Below are positions 13,501-21,870 of a stretch of 40,910 nt of DNA, in pieces. Positions within the stretch are counted from its first letter, which is position 1. Every line of letters starts with the position of its first letter. Both the position numbers and the translations under genes were made by a program. The stretch lies in assembly GCA_000969725.1 (NCBI GenBank), contig JXSR01S032223.1; one strand, 5' to 3'. The notes beneath the pieces are model-generated. The model saw only the letters and a list, made by a program, of their open reading frames with translations, had not been told where the DNA came from and did no database searches. The stretch comes from Ophiothrix spiculata. Taxonomy: Eukaryota > Echinodermata > Ophiuroidea > Amphilepidida > Ophiotrichidae.

Positions 13501-16500
13501 ATTGTGCACGGATTAAAACTGATTTTNNNNNNNNNNNNNNNNNNNNNNNNNNNNNNNNNNNNNNNNNNNNNNNNNNNNNNNNNNNNNNNNNNNNNNNNNN
13601 NNNNNNNNNNNNNNNNNNNNNNNNNNNNNNNNNNNNNNNNNNNNNNNNNNNNNNNNNNNNNNNNNNNNNNNNNNNNNNNNNNNNNNNNNNNNNNNNNNNN
13701 NNNNNNNNNNNNNNNNNNNNNNNNNNNNNNNNNNNNNNNNNNNNNNNNNNNNNNNNNNNNNNNNNNNNNNNNNNNNNNNNNNNNNNNNNNNNNNNNNNNN
13801 NNNNNNNNNNNNNNNNNNNNNNNNNNNNNNNNNNNNNNNNNNNNNNNNNNNNNNNNNNNNNNNNNNNNNNNNNNNNNNNNNNNNNNNNNNNNNNNNNNNN
13901 NNNNNNNNNNNNNNNNNNNNNNNNNNNNNNNNNNNNNNNNNNNNNNNNNNNNNNNNNNNNNNNNNNNNNNNNNNNNNNNNNNNNNNNNNNNNNNNNNNNN
14001 NNNNNNNNNNNNNNNNNNNNNNNNNNNNNNNNNNNNNNNNNNNNNNNNNNNNNNNNNNNNNNNNNNNNNNNNNNNNNNNNNNNNNNNNNNNNNNNNNNNN
14101 NNNNNNNNNNNNNNNNNNNNNNNNNNNNNNNNNNNNNNNNNNNNNNNNNNNNNNNNNNNNNNNNNNNNNNNATCAAAGACTACCTACATAAGATGCTGAA
14201 GTTACCTAATGATAGAGGTCTACGACATAGCCCAAAGGTAGTCTAAGAATTTTAGATATGACGGAAGTTTGTGAAGTAAGATTATGAAAATCTTCTTCAA
14301 ACAAATATCTTCCCATTTTATCAAAATTGCCAAAAAATCATCGGTTGAAAGAGTTAATTACATCTTCATTTTATACTCTGATAAAATGTGGCTTTGTGTA
14401 ATGAAAGACAAGTGGTCGTGGCAAATAATTGTTTGGCATTTTATATACTCGTGTAATCATTTTAAATTTCTTTGTGAAATAGTAGATGGTATTTGTTAGA
14501 GTTGACTCAAAACGATATGCAAGAGTTAAGATAAACCAACTCATCATATCAAATATTCTGTGACTTAGATAATATGACTAAGAGTGAAATTATATATTTG
14601 ACATGACAAAAGATGGTATTAGCTTTAAAGTACAAGTAAAAACCATCATTCAGTATAAAGATAATGAAAGATATAACACAGATGACAAGTTTAATTTTTT
14701 AAAGCACTAATTCCACCATCACAATTCCATGTTCTTGCAAAATCTTCTCCATCACTGCATAAAGTTGATCAGTAGAGAGATTGCGATTACCACGTTACAC
14801 GGGACGGGATACAAAAACGTGAGCATTTTTAACTCACGTTTACGTAACGGTTCACGCCTACGCGCAATACCATAGATTGCCTATGTATATTTCATTATGT
14901 CGCCCTCTCAGCAAAGAATTTTCTCTTCATGCAACGATTGCCTATTGTGAATGTTTCATGATGTCGCCCCTCTCATAATGGTAGATATTTCTGATCGAGG
15001 GCGTAAATTCTTAAGCTAAAGAAATGATATGCATCGCTTATGATATAAATGAATGGTTGAACTCACGTACGTATTGAACGAATAGCCACGTAAAAAGACT
15101 CACTTCAAACGGTTATTTCAACATGTGTTGCTGCTATTCGCGTATTATTGATCGTTTCCGTTCAGGGTATTGGCTTTCGCAAGCAGATGTGTAGAACTTA
15201 AAACTTTGACATAGAAGTCAATGCAAAATCAGAAAATCCCTAGTTACGGGTTTGTAAGTGCGAAGTTTGCAACCCATAATCTTTACAACCAAACGCAATA
15301 AAACCTCGATAAGTGCTGGATATGTATGTCTGTACATTATTCTTGCATGTGTTCATCTGATTTTGATATAGCTTTTATTTAAAACAATAGGGGATATCGT
15401 TTAAGTGATTAGTATTCACGTAAAAGTGTATGTGAAATTCTGCAATACACGGTGTGCTGTACTATTCAAGCAGGTAATGGTTGGCTGAATTTCAATAGAA
15501 CTCACGTTTACGTTCTCGTTCGCGTTCGCGTTCTGAAAATCGCAAACTCCCCATTTTGTGTTCAATAACTCACTGTATCTCCTTATACAGGAAGTAAGTT
15601 TGTTGATTCGTGATGAATCCACAGTTGCTTTTCAAATTAGTGCATCATGCACGGCACAGCATTTACAGAAGTGTGTTTACGCAGTACACATAATTAAGTC
15701 AACGCACTACTCATCGAGCGTCGGGCACATAATAGTATGTGCAAAAGCCGGGTGCTTGGAAAAAATTGAAAACGTCAAAGCGGCAAACATTCACTTTGCT
15801 TCAGATTTTGCTAAATATATTTTGAAGATGAGTAGGCCTATCTGTTAAATTGAAAACATTTAGAATTTAATTCATACGTTTTACAGGAAGATTTTCGTTG
15901 TTGAAAGGTATTCAAACACGCCGTCCATTGCGAATCAACAACTCTGCATCCGATGCATCGGCGTATTTATATCACGCTCGGATGGCTAAAGCCACCCTCG
16001 CGTGATAAAAATACTCAGACGCATGGATGCATCGTTGTTGATTTGCGATGAACAACTCTATGGTGTGTTTGAATACCTACTTACTACTTTCTCACCAATT
16101 TGTTTTTTAACCAGGCCCAGCAATACTGTCGTCTGCATCATGTCCTGTCACTATGGCAAGCTCTAGCTGTAGAGAGAGCCCGTAGGCTTCTAGGAAATGG
16201 ACAGGTAAGTGAATGCCCCCTCTGCTTTTAGAACAACTGAAAAATATTTTAAAAATAGTGCTGATGCCAATGGCACATGTAACTGATCAATTACAAAAAA
16301 AAATTCCTTCCCTTTTCGTCGGTCACATCACATATTGTTCTATATGACAAAAGACTCATTTCGAGAAAATCACATTTGAAATTCTTACGTAGACTTTGTG
16401 TCATAAATAGCCTTTGCACTTAAGTTTTCTTCTGATACTAATTTATAAAAAAAAAGACTTTAAACTTGTTATTATGTTTAATTTCAACTAATATTACTAC

Positions 16501-19375
16501 TTGTAACCCTTTTTGATATAGTTGTGACCTTATAGATCTCTAAGTGAAAACGCTTTTTTTACATTTAGCGATCTCTTAGTACAGTAATCGAATACGTCAA
16601 ACTGCGCTATATGATATAGATCTTTATGTGAAAATTGTTTTTATAGCGCACCATATAGATCTGCATGTGATGCATTGTTTACAGTATACTTAAGTACATG
16701 ATTTTTGCATATAGCACAGTTTGTGAAATGCTAAATTGAAATAGAACGTATATTGATCAAAATTAATTAATTATTACTTGTAAATTAGGTTGAATTAAGG
16801 CCTGTAACTTAATAGATTTGAAGAAATCGTCAATATATTAATCCAGACAAATTTTCTCAAAAATGTCATATTGAACAGTACTTGATGCGACCGAACATTT
16901 GATCATAATAAGACTATATTTAGAAAGTTCTAAAAGCTATTGAAATACGCTCATCCAAAGATTGTCCCTTGCTGCAACTACAAACAACACAGGGGACTGA
17001 CTCTTCAGTACAAGCTTTTGGACAAATCAGCATCCCATTTTCATCTTTTTCATTTATCTTTCTTAGGATCCATTTGAAGGAGTGAAGCAAGACTACCGTC
17101 ATTCTCTCAACCCAGAACAGAAGCATGCACTAGACCAGGCATTGAGACATCTAGTTGTAGATCACCTAGTAGCTGAGTTGTATGAATTCATTGTGTTGGA
17201 TCTCAAGAAGAGTAGTAATGAAGAACAGGATAGATCAAACTGGCCGTAAGTTTTAAGAGTGGACCTTTTTTTTTTTTTTAAGAGTGGACCTTTTTTTTTT
17301 TGGGGAAGGGGGGGGGGTACTTTTTTTTGCTCTTTCGATGAACCACATCCTAGATGGCAATTTTTATTTGTAACTCAACTTGATCATTGTTTGACCTATA
17401 GTGGTTTTACACATCCAAGAATCTAAATTGGGCATCAAGTGTCATGAGTTCAAATCCACTGAGCTTGACATACACTAGCGGTTTAAAGTATTTCCGCACA
17501 AACACTTTATTCAGCCATATCTCACAAGGCGTTTATAAGGAAACTATTTGGGTTAGGGGCAACAACACGAATAGGTCGAAAAACGTGATTTTTAGGTCAA
17601 ATTTGATTTGACAACACCTGGGTCAAGGTCACTTCACCGCTCAAGTTGAGTGGTCATGTGGAATGTGTATATGTAATAGAGTGAAAAGCAGGCAATTGAA
17701 TATCCTGGTTACACTTGACTGCGCCAAGAGAATGCTTGGAAGCAAACGAAAAATGATCCTTCAACGGCCTACCAGTTTACAAAAATAGGGTTGTGATGAA
17801 TGTGGAGTGTTTTGTGACGGTATATGACAGATTGAAAACCTCTTAAAACATTTTAAAATGTCATATACCGCCATGGACCATTCTACTTTTACCACGGCCC
17901 TATTTTTGTAAACTGGGTGGCGTTGAAGGATCATTTTTCGTTAGCTTCCAAGTATTCTCTTGGCGAAGTCAAGCGTGACCAGGACATTTCATAGCCTGCT
18001 TGTCACTCTTTTACATATACACATTCCACATGACCACTCAACTTGAGCGGTGAAGTGACCTTGACCCAGGTGTTGTCAAATCAAATTTGACCTAAAAATC
18101 ACGTTTTTCGACCTATTCGTGTTGTTGCCCCTAACCCGTACGTGAGGGGGTTGATCCCATTCGGTGCTCAATTTTACACTTAACGAGATTACCTATCAGA
18201 TCTGACCAAAAGCAACGTAAGTTTCCAGATAGTTTCCTTATAAACGCCTTGTGAGATATGGCTGAATAAAGTGTTTGTGCGGAAATACTTTAAACCGCTA
18301 GTGTACAGTGTCTTCTTGAGCCAGAATGGAATGGATTCTGGTATTTTTGCTGGAATGGTAACAGGCTATTATATTCGGTATTCTGTCACTTTGCTTCAAT
18401 GATTCACTTTCAAAAGAGCCCATAAATTTGACCCTGGGGATTGGGTAGAGCAATGTTCATCAGATATAAAGGATTATAGTTTCTCAAGAAATGGGAATGC
18501 AAAACAAATGGTCCTGCTGTCTAAGCCTTGAATGAAATAAGCCAGATACAGGGTGTATCATTTCAAGGTTACCTTAGATTAATGGCCTGCATATATAATA
18601 ATAATAAAAAACTCTGTGTCATAAGTTCTTACCCATGATTTCGACATGCCTGCAGATGATTAAAATGGACATTTTTCTGGTCATTATTGGCACACCAACA
18701 AGTCTCATCAATTGGTAGTCAGAATGTATCAAGTTCTTTAACATGTGATACCGATTTGCAAAGAACGGATGATTTAAAAAAAAAGAACCTATGACTTTGA
18801 CTTGGTATTGGTAATGAAGAATGAGTGTATCATTTTTTCTTTGTCAGTTTCCAGTTTAAATTCAGAAATACAAATACCAGTGGGACAATTCATGAGGCGT
18901 TAATGTTACCTTCATATGAAGGTTTAAGGTCCCTTTGTAGGCGATTTTTCAGATGAGAAATATCCGCCTAAAAAGGATGGATTAGTTGCAAGCTAAGTCA
19001 TTGTGCAACAGCAATATATTTCCATAAGTCACTTAAAATCTGAAAATGAGTTATTCAATATTTTTATATCATAAAATTACTCTACTGCTCAGAAGTCTTA
19101 TTTGAATAATAATTATTCTCATTGAAATTCTCATTGATCATCGCAGCATGCACTATCATTTTTAAAAGAAAATTTTACATGTGAATTCTTGTGTTTTTTA
19201 CAGTATTGCAGCTGTTTTAGGTGCATATATAGATCAAAAAGATGGTCACCCTGTGCATGAAATGGATACCCAACTCTCAGATGAGTTAGTCTGTAGAAAC
19301 GCTATCGATGTATGGAAACACGCAGTGGAGTATATGCAAGAACAGCATTCTAGAACAGGAGTAGCTCATCAGTAA
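1438..19375 (+). CDS. RNF213: RNF213 (mysterin)-like E3 ubiquitin ligase, C-terminal part, 12 exons visible
   Basis: Twelve exons join in frame across canonical GT-AG introns: 1438-1591, 3516-3687, 4138-4226, 5336-5614, 7364-7505, 9605-9688, 11372-11552, 12058-12340, gap-14237, 16115-16204, 17067-17245 and 19204-19375. They give about 630 residues ending in TAA. The order of motifs matches my knowledge of the C-terminal region of RNF213 as a family: a segment with LLPTRREAGVCSTALVDFL, then ERDLLP...LQRQIKERFVQGRPKL, then CRLHHVLSLWQAL, then DPFEGVKQDYRHSLNPEQ, then a final segment with DVWKHAVEY. RNF213 is a very large (about 5,000 residue) cytosolic protein with AAA+ modules, a RING and an RZ finger. 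Those parts would lie upstream of this window; only the domain after them is here. The family ubiquitylates bacterial LPS and other targets and coats lipid droplets. The first exon starts with one base completing a split codon, so the gene continues 5'. Part of the ninth exon is lost in an N gap. The assignment is from recognised family pattern, not from a search. Confidence 0.88.
2679..2930. mobile_element. MITE with about 35-base terminal inverted repeats
   Basis: The left end GTGACCTGCTCCCACGCAAC and the right end GTTTCGTGGGAGCATGTCAC are inverted copies, and the match extends about 35 bases to ACAAAGTCG. The flanks are AT repeats, so the target duplication is ambiguous. No coding sequence. 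Confidence 0.75.
3516..3687 (+). CDS. RNF213: RNF213-like exon b (57 codons plus 1 base)
   Basis: Acceptor TGTGTAG and donor GTAAGA. It encodes AVQQMIQSRPANPAPFLFDH...HAITTSQQRQ. Its last 87 bases and the donor are duplicated immediately downstream (see 3708-3804). Confidence 0.83.
3708..3804 (+). pseudogene. Tandem partial copy of RNF213-like exon b with dead splice donor
   Basis: A 107-base shift reproduces 3601-3697 almost exactly (about 97% by eye): the 3' 87 bases of exon b plus its donor region. Differences are one silent change (GAC to GAT), one missense (GCC to GTC, Ala to Val) and the donor G|GTAAGA changed to G|ATAAGA. No acceptor precedes it, so it cannot be spliced as an exon. 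Confidence 0.9.
4138..4226 (+). CDS. RNF213: RNF213-like exon c (short, 29 codons plus split Gly)
   Basis: Acceptor TATCAAG and donor GTAAGA. The two leading bases complete a Gly codon from the previous exon, followed by NCGTTWPNKVSRADWETQF. The phases fit on both sides. The polypyrimidine tract is short (CTTGTTTTTCATAT). Confidence 0.75.
4255..4830. repeat. Dispersed repeat copy 1, interrupted by a tRNA-like insertion
   Basis: Same family as 15560-16085: CACTGTATCTCCTTTAACAGG, TTGTTGATTTGCAATGAA, CAAACATTAAAATTTAAAC and GGTATTTATACACGC in the same order. It is more diverged, and about 150 bases around 4400-4550 lack a counterpart. It lies in the intron after RNF213-like exon c. Confidence 0.6.
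4480..4552 (-). repeat. tRNA-like (SINE-type) fragment
   Basis: The reverse strand reads GTATGTCTGAGCGGTTAGAG (a good A-box and D-arm), then GCATGGGACTCATGATAAAG (anticodon-arm-like, CAT). The T-arm is degenerate (GGTCTGACC). It is not a functional tRNA; most likely a tRNA-derived SINE head. Confidence 0.35.
5336..5614 (+). CDS. RNF213: RNF213-like exon d (93 codons)
   Basis: Acceptor AATCTAG and donor GTATCG, phase 0 on both sides. The reading frame is open throughout: NLDQKLAASNDLLRTDNRF near the start, a Gln-rich QQENQRQQQDERPY stretch, and ALLQAFLDQ at the end. Confidence 0.82.
5796..5922. mobile_element. Small TIR element, CGCCTGTCAC ends
   Basis: ACGCCTGTCAC near 5796 and GTGACAGGCG near 5913 form an inverted pair of about 10 bases around an AT-rich centre. 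It directly abuts the foldback at 5919. The short arms make it tentative. Confidence 0.4.
5919..6105. mobile_element. Foldback (hairpin) element in RNF213-like intron
   Basis: Left arm GAGTTATATACAAATATTAA ... GTGTGATGGTAAAAATATAC ... GATTGATTGTTC and its inverted copy on the right, about 85 bases per arm around a short centre near 6010. The outer end sequence recurs at 7080-7114. Confidence 0.8.
6087..7114. mobile_element. Nested inverted-repeat cluster
   Basis: Outer inverted pair at 6087-6121 and 7080-7114 (CAAATGACTAGAATCTAT...GATGAGTTATATAA, 34 of 35 by eye). Inside lie a second inverted pair (TATATACCGCATTAATAAAT at 6478-6500 versus about 6795-6818), ATAGTACTTTTGAAAGTACT hairpins (6569-6650), a third hairpin (6824-6985) with AGATCTCTGG arms, and a 30-base tandem duplication (6988-7047). 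Confidence 0.65.
7364..7505 (+). CDS. RNF213: RNF213-like exon e (47 codons plus 1 base)
   Basis: Acceptor CTTGTAG and donor GTAAAT. It encodes EPILRMLRHLPDIIRLQQML, then a helical charged stretch ending in FIDSLPE. Phase 1 at the donor matches the next exon. Confidence 0.85.
8421..8445. repeat. Perfect short palindrome
   Basis: TGTTCCATCCA, a 3-base loop, then TGGATGGAACA. A related half site (GTTGTTCCATCCAAATTGATG) lies about 160 bases upstream. Confidence 0.6.
8500..8556. repeat. Hairpin, 22-bp arms
   Basis: GGACTAGGATGTCTCTAAAA and TTTTTAGAGATATCCTAGTT are inverted copies with almost no loop. Probably a small foldback relic in an RNF213-like intron. Confidence 0.6.
8860..8997. mobile_element. 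piggyBac-type MITE (TTAA target, CCCTTT ends)
   Basis: The 138-base body has inverted ends CCCTTTCGATCC / GGATTGAAAGGG and is flanked on both sides by TTAA (8856-8859, 8998-9001), the piggyBac target site. The interior carries a near-duplicate GAGCGTTCTCTCG block. No coding sequence. Confidence 0.75.
9501..9555 (-). repeat. 3' half of a tRNA-Ala-like sequence
   Basis: The reverse strand has a perfect 5-bp anticodon stem (CTCGC/GCGAG) around ACTGCAA (TGC, but C instead of U at position 33). A paired T-arm with GGTTCGAGTCC follows, then TTCGGCTA and a T7 run. The 5' acceptor and D-arm half is not recognisable. A pseudogene or SINE head is likelier than an active tRNA. Confidence 0.5.
9605..9688 (+). 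CDS. RNF213: RNF213-like exon f (short, 27 codons plus two split codons)
   Basis: Acceptor CTTTTAG and donor GTGAGT. It encodes HYQNQILPLIEIFIETWNQV and ends PNYG across the splice. A tRNA-like fragment ends about 50 bases upstream. Confidence 0.82.
9715..10100. repeat. Interspersed repeat bounded by CCCCGGGG-type ends
   Basis: Begins TTTTCCCCGGGGGGGGG and ends CCTCCCCGGGCTTATTTCC. In between, CCCT(AGA)CCCCC(A/T)TTTC motifs recur about every 50 bases. It has skewed base composition relative to the AT-rich surroundings and starts 27 bases after the exon f donor. Confidence 0.55.
10098..10206. repeat. Imperfect inverted repeat before the LINE
   Basis: TTTCCAAAACCTCTTACATCC (10107-10127) and GGATATAAGAGGTTTTGGAAA (10180-10200) are inverted copies, spaced by about 50 bases. 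Confidence 0.55.
10250..10876 (+). mobile_element. 5'-truncated non-LTR retrotransposon (CR1/Rex-like LINE), 3' end
   Basis: The frame from 10258 to the TAA at 10729 reads as the C-terminal part of a LINE reverse transcriptase ORF. It includes HAFVTSHLDCNNSLLYGLP, LQRVQNSAARLI, LHWLPITDRI, YKAIHGFAPAYI, and YGNRAFAVIAPKLWNN with FKNLLKTF at the end. One in-frame stop (10471-10473) breaks it. The 3' untranslated end finishes in a (TTA)n tail at about 10856-10876, typical of these elements. Short flanking matches (TTTTGAAAAA before, TTTTGAGAAA after) may be a target-site duplication. It lies in an RNF213-like intron, same strand. Confidence 0.85.
11372..11552 (+). CDS. RNF213: RNF213-like exon g, most conserved segment
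   Basis: Acceptor TATCCAG and donor GTAAGT. It encodes GLTVPRELCMQVMTESSTLS, MLLPTRREAGVCSTALVDFL and IMAHNGFIDMYRGLQVGQP. The LLPTRR...G.CSTALV motif is what anchors the family call. Confidence 0.88.
12058..12340 (+). CDS. RNF213: RNF213-like exon h (94 codons)
   Basis: Acceptor TTTCTCAG and donor GTAGGA. It encodes ATEIQPCDASIGHLVAYHHE, RDLLPMILSHCDYAVEAG, LQRQIKERFVQGRPKLVRKI and ends RTKIQQ in phase 0. ERDLLP and RF.QG.P are strong family markers. Confidence 0.88.
12707..13134. mobile_element. TIR element, GGG(C/G)TGCTCTGGCA ends
   Basis: The ends GGGCTGCTCTGGCAAAATGA and TCATTTTGCCAGAGCACCCC are inverted for about 30 bases. The flanks TCATATGT / TAATATGA match at 6 of 8, consistent with an old 8-base (hAT-like) target duplication. 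A fragment of the same family is at 21735-21870. Confidence 0.7.
13527..14171. other. Assembly gap (645 N)
   Basis: Run of N. It hides the acceptor and 5' part of RNF213-like exon i. Open frames that appear to cross it are artefacts of translating N. Confidence 0.99.
14172..14237 (+). CDS. RNF213: RNF213-like exon i, 5' part lost in assembly gap
   Basis: The sequence resumes after the gap in an open frame, IKDYLHKMLKLPNDRGLRHS then PK, followed by the donor GTAGTC in phase 0. The next exon starts in phase 0. The missing upstream piece of this exon, and its acceptor, must lie in the N run. Confidence 0.7.
14771..15514. repeat. Dispersed 750-base repeat, copy 1
   Basis: Near-identical to 25501-26257 in the same orientation, starting AGTAGAGAGATTGCGATTAC and running to GAACTCACGTTTACGTT. 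Just past the matching part, about 15515-15550 carries CGTTCGCGTTC and AATCGCAAACTC, whose complement resembles the left end (GAGATTGCGATT). That suggests a short-TIR DNA element. No ORF of note. Confidence 0.85.
15560..15889. repeat. Dispersed repeat copy 2 (with 4255-4830)
   Basis: CACTGTATCTCCTTATACAGG, TTGTTGATTCGTGATGAA, GCAAACATTCACTTTGCTTC and AAATTGAAAACATTTAG recur in the same order and orientation as in the copy at 4260-4715. Both copies end in the same foldback arm. It has no coding sequence. Confidence 0.65.
15890..16085. mobile_element. Foldback element just upstream of RNF213-like exon j
   Basis: The left arm (GGTATTCAAACACGCC ... AATCAACAAC ... TATCACGC) and the right arm (GCGTGATAAAAATAC ... 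GTTGTTGATT ... GTGTGTTTGAATACC) are about 80-90 base inverted copies with a loop near 15977-16000. It belongs to a larger dispersed repeat whose other copy is at about 4255-4830. Confidence 0.75.
16115..16204 (+). CDS. RNF213: RNF213-like exon j (30 codons)
   Basis: Acceptor AACCAG and donor GTAAGT, phase 0 on both sides. It encodes AQQYCRLHHVLSLWQALAVE then RARRLLGNGQ. The C..H...LW..L pattern matches the corresponding family segment. The acceptor lies about 30 bases after a long foldback. Confidence 0.82.
17067..17245 (+). CDS. RNF213: RNF213-like exon k (59 codons plus 2 bases)
   Basis: Acceptor TTCTTAG and donor GTAAGT. It encodes DPFEGVKQDYRHSLNPEQKH, then ALRHLVVDHLVAELYEFIVL, then DLKKSSNEEQDRSNWP across the splice. 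Confidence 0.86.
17473..18303. mobile_element. Long foldback/MITE with TA target site (831 bases)
   Basis: Two arms of about 370 and 430 bases are inverted copies around a centre near 17855. The ends are CACTAGCGGTTTAAAG and its complement. TA flanks both sides (17471-17472 and 18304-18305), as in Tc1/mariner-type insertion. The right arm has about 90 bases (roughly 18137-18226) absent from the left arm. A nested hairpin, GGTATATGACA...TGTCATATACC, sits at the centre. There is no coding capacity. It lies in the intron before the terminal RNF213-like exon. Confidence 0.85.
19204..19375 (+). CDS. RNF213: RNF213-like terminal exon with stop codon
   Basis: Acceptor TTTTACAG before 19204. It encodes IAAVLGAYIDQKDGHPVHEM, then LSDELVCRNAIDVWKHAVEY, then MQEQHSRTGVAHQ and TAA. 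The exon's 3' half is reiterated in degenerate form downstream (19400-20180). Confidence 0.86.
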
Positions 19376-19399
19376 TGGCTATATCAATTTTACAGTTAA

Positions 19400-20180
19400 A
19401 TTAGTCAATAGAAATGTACATTATTGATGTATGGAAACACTCTGAAGTATATGCAACACACTAGAACAGGAATGGTTCATCCTTAAAGATCTTACAGATT
19501 ATTCAGTCTGTAGAAAATGATATTGATGTACGGAAACACGCTGTGTAGAAAATGCAGGAACACCTTAGTAGAACAGTAGTGGCTCTTGATATTGATGTAT
19601 CGAAACACGCTCTGAAGTACAGTCTGTAGAAAATAATAGGAAACATGCTCTGAAATGTCTGAAGTACAGTCTGTAGAAAATAATACGAAACATGCTCTGA
19701 AATGTAGAAACAACTCACTAGAACAATAGTGGCTCGTCCATAAGATCTACAAATCTGTTGAAAATTATATTGATGTATGGAAACGCACTGTGAAATACAT
19801 ATACAAGAACAACTCACTAGTATAGAACGGTAGTGGCTCATCCATAAAGATTTTACAGATGATTAAGTCTGTAGAAAATGATACTGATGTATAGAAACAC
19901 TGTGAAGTGATGCAAGAACAACTCACTATAGAACGGTAGTGGCTTATCTGTAAAGATCTTACAGATTATTCAGTCTGTAGAAAATTATATTGATGTATGG
20001 AACATGCTGAAGAGTACATGCAAGAACAACATACTATACAGAGCATAAACAGTTCATTCATAGTTTTGGCTATACGTTCATGTAACAGATGATTCATTCT
20101 GTACGTATGATATTGATGTATTGAAACATGTTGCATATGTTGAGTATACTTGCAGCAACTTACTAGTGATGTAGGAAATG
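19400..20180. repeat. Degenerate array of copies of the RNF213-like terminal exon
   Basis: Units of about 100-125 bases carry GTCTGTAGAAA..., ATTGATGTATGGAAACA..., GCAAGAACAAC, CACTAGAACAG and TAGTGGCTCATCC. These correspond in order to the coding sequence at 19289-19373 (GTCTGTAGAAACGC, ATCGATGTATGGAAACAC, GCAAGAACAGC, TCTAGAACAGG, AGTAGCTCATCAG). Seven or more partial units with indels are visible. They probably lie in the 3' UTR. Confidence 0.85.
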
Positions 20181-20202
20181 AATGATGTATAAAACCTTCA
20201 TT

Positions 20203-20937
20203 ATATCGAGGGTAGAGAGTCACAAGGCCATATCTGCATTTCAACAATCCAAAGAACAAACGATTTCAAGACCTTATGGGACCTTCCAGATGATTGATTC
20301 TATATACATGGCCATTTTCACGAAAAAGTGGACATGAGAAAAATATTGAAAAAAGGATGTAACTTTTCAATGAAAAATGCTACCACCATATATTTGGTAT
20401 CAAAAGAAAGCTATTTTAAAGTTTTTTAAAATGAACTTATTTTGAAAAGACTGAACAAAATTGTCTATGAAATTTCTTTAAAATCCCTAATTTTTTGTCA
20501 AATTTCTTGATTTTCATAATGAAAAGTAGTAATTTTTATTTAATTTTTTCAACCCATTCTTGGTTGTTTACTTGGGTGTTATTGCTCTAAATGGCTTAAA
20601 TAAGGATCAAATTTACACATGAGGTTGTATTTTTTGTTAATCCTGACCAGGCTTTACGATTCAGAGCACCCAAAAATCAGCGTCAAATTGTCCTGCTGTG
20701 ACCGTCCTTCCGTTACAATGATCCCTTCGCATTTCGCATTGTTAAAACATCTGTAGGGAGTATTTTGAAGTGGAATGTGGCAAACTATTGCAGAAACACC
20801 AAGCAATGCATTCGGTAAATGCCCACATGTTTAATAGATCATCCATGTTTAAAGCACAGGCCATCAGGTCTTGAAACCTTTTGTTCTAGGGATTGTTGCC
20901 ATGCCAATATGGCCTTGTGGCTCACATCTCTTGATAT
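20203..20937. mobile_element. TIR element, about 735 bases
   Basis: The left end ATCGAGGGTAGAGAGTCACA, then AGGCCATAT...CAACAATCC.AAGAACAAA...TTTCAAGACC, has an inverted counterpart at about 20860-20937. The interior is AT-rich and noncoding. Confidence 0.65.
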
Positions 20938-21734
20938 GTCTATTTGTGAGAGCAGCTAAAATGTATGTGTGCTTAAGTTGATGTCAAACATCAAAATTAT
21001 GCAGCTTTAATATTAATAAATAATTAGTTTTATATCTACAAATGTAACTTACTATAGATATATTGTGTTCAAAAATGGCTGCCTAAATAGATTCCCAATG
21101 AAAAATAGATCCCGAATTTACAAAGTTTTGTAAGTAGAGAATATAATAATGCAATATATTATAACAATCTTATCTAAGGCCTTGCATATTATTGTGTTCT
21201 TTATCAGTCTTATTTTTTATTGCTTGGCTTGTATTATTAGCTAGAATAATGTTATATACATATTTTGAGTTATCTTTTTTATAGTGGCATATACTTTCAC
21301 ATTTTAATTTAAGAGACGTTGCGTTACATAAGCAAAACGCTTTGTCTTATAAGGACGTTTGTATTTTCAGGTTTTTTGTTCTAAGATATTTTTGTTTCAT
21401 AATTTATTCAATATGATTAGAACTCGTGCCTTTCATTGTATTATTGATTATTAATGTAAATTGATAATATCAGCTACAGAATATGTGTAAAAATTATGTC
21501 AACTAATCAACTGTCAAGGCATCATGGCCAAATTCATTAAAACTAATAATTTAATAGTAAGTTGGTGTCATTGATCTAGCTGTTGTCATCTTTCACTTGA
21601 CACAACGGCAATGCACAATTAATGTCAGGGACTTTTTATAATGCCTTTATGAACTTGAGAGAGTTGATCACATGATTTGAAATAGTTTAACCATCTTGAA
21701 GAAAGCCCGCACTATGTTTAAAAAAAAAATGATT

Positions 21735-21870
21735 TAGATTTCGTTCTCTCTCTGGAGAATGGAGAAAGAAAATGTGACATAATATGTATCTATCAAAATC
21801 CAAGATTATAGAGAATTAAAATATGTCATAAACTCAATTTTAAAATTCGCATTTTGTCGGAGCACGCCTC
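21735..21870. mobile_element. Fragment of the 12707-13134 TIR family
   Basis: TTTAGATTTCG.TCTCT..., GAATGGAGAAAGAAAATGTG, ATTATAGAGAATT.AAATATG and TCATAAACTC match the right half of the 12.7-kb element. It ends in a degraded TTGTCGGAGCACGCCTC. Confidence 0.6.

Noticed and set aside
13467..14246. Long open frames of 230-260 codons across the N run, on both strands
   Set aside because: Almost all residues are undetermined; the frames exist only because N cannot encode a stop.
19492..20259. Minus-strand frames rich in Cys/Tyr/Ser over the terminal-exon array
   Set aside because: They are antisense readings of the repeated exon-derived units; no start context, splice sites or family match.
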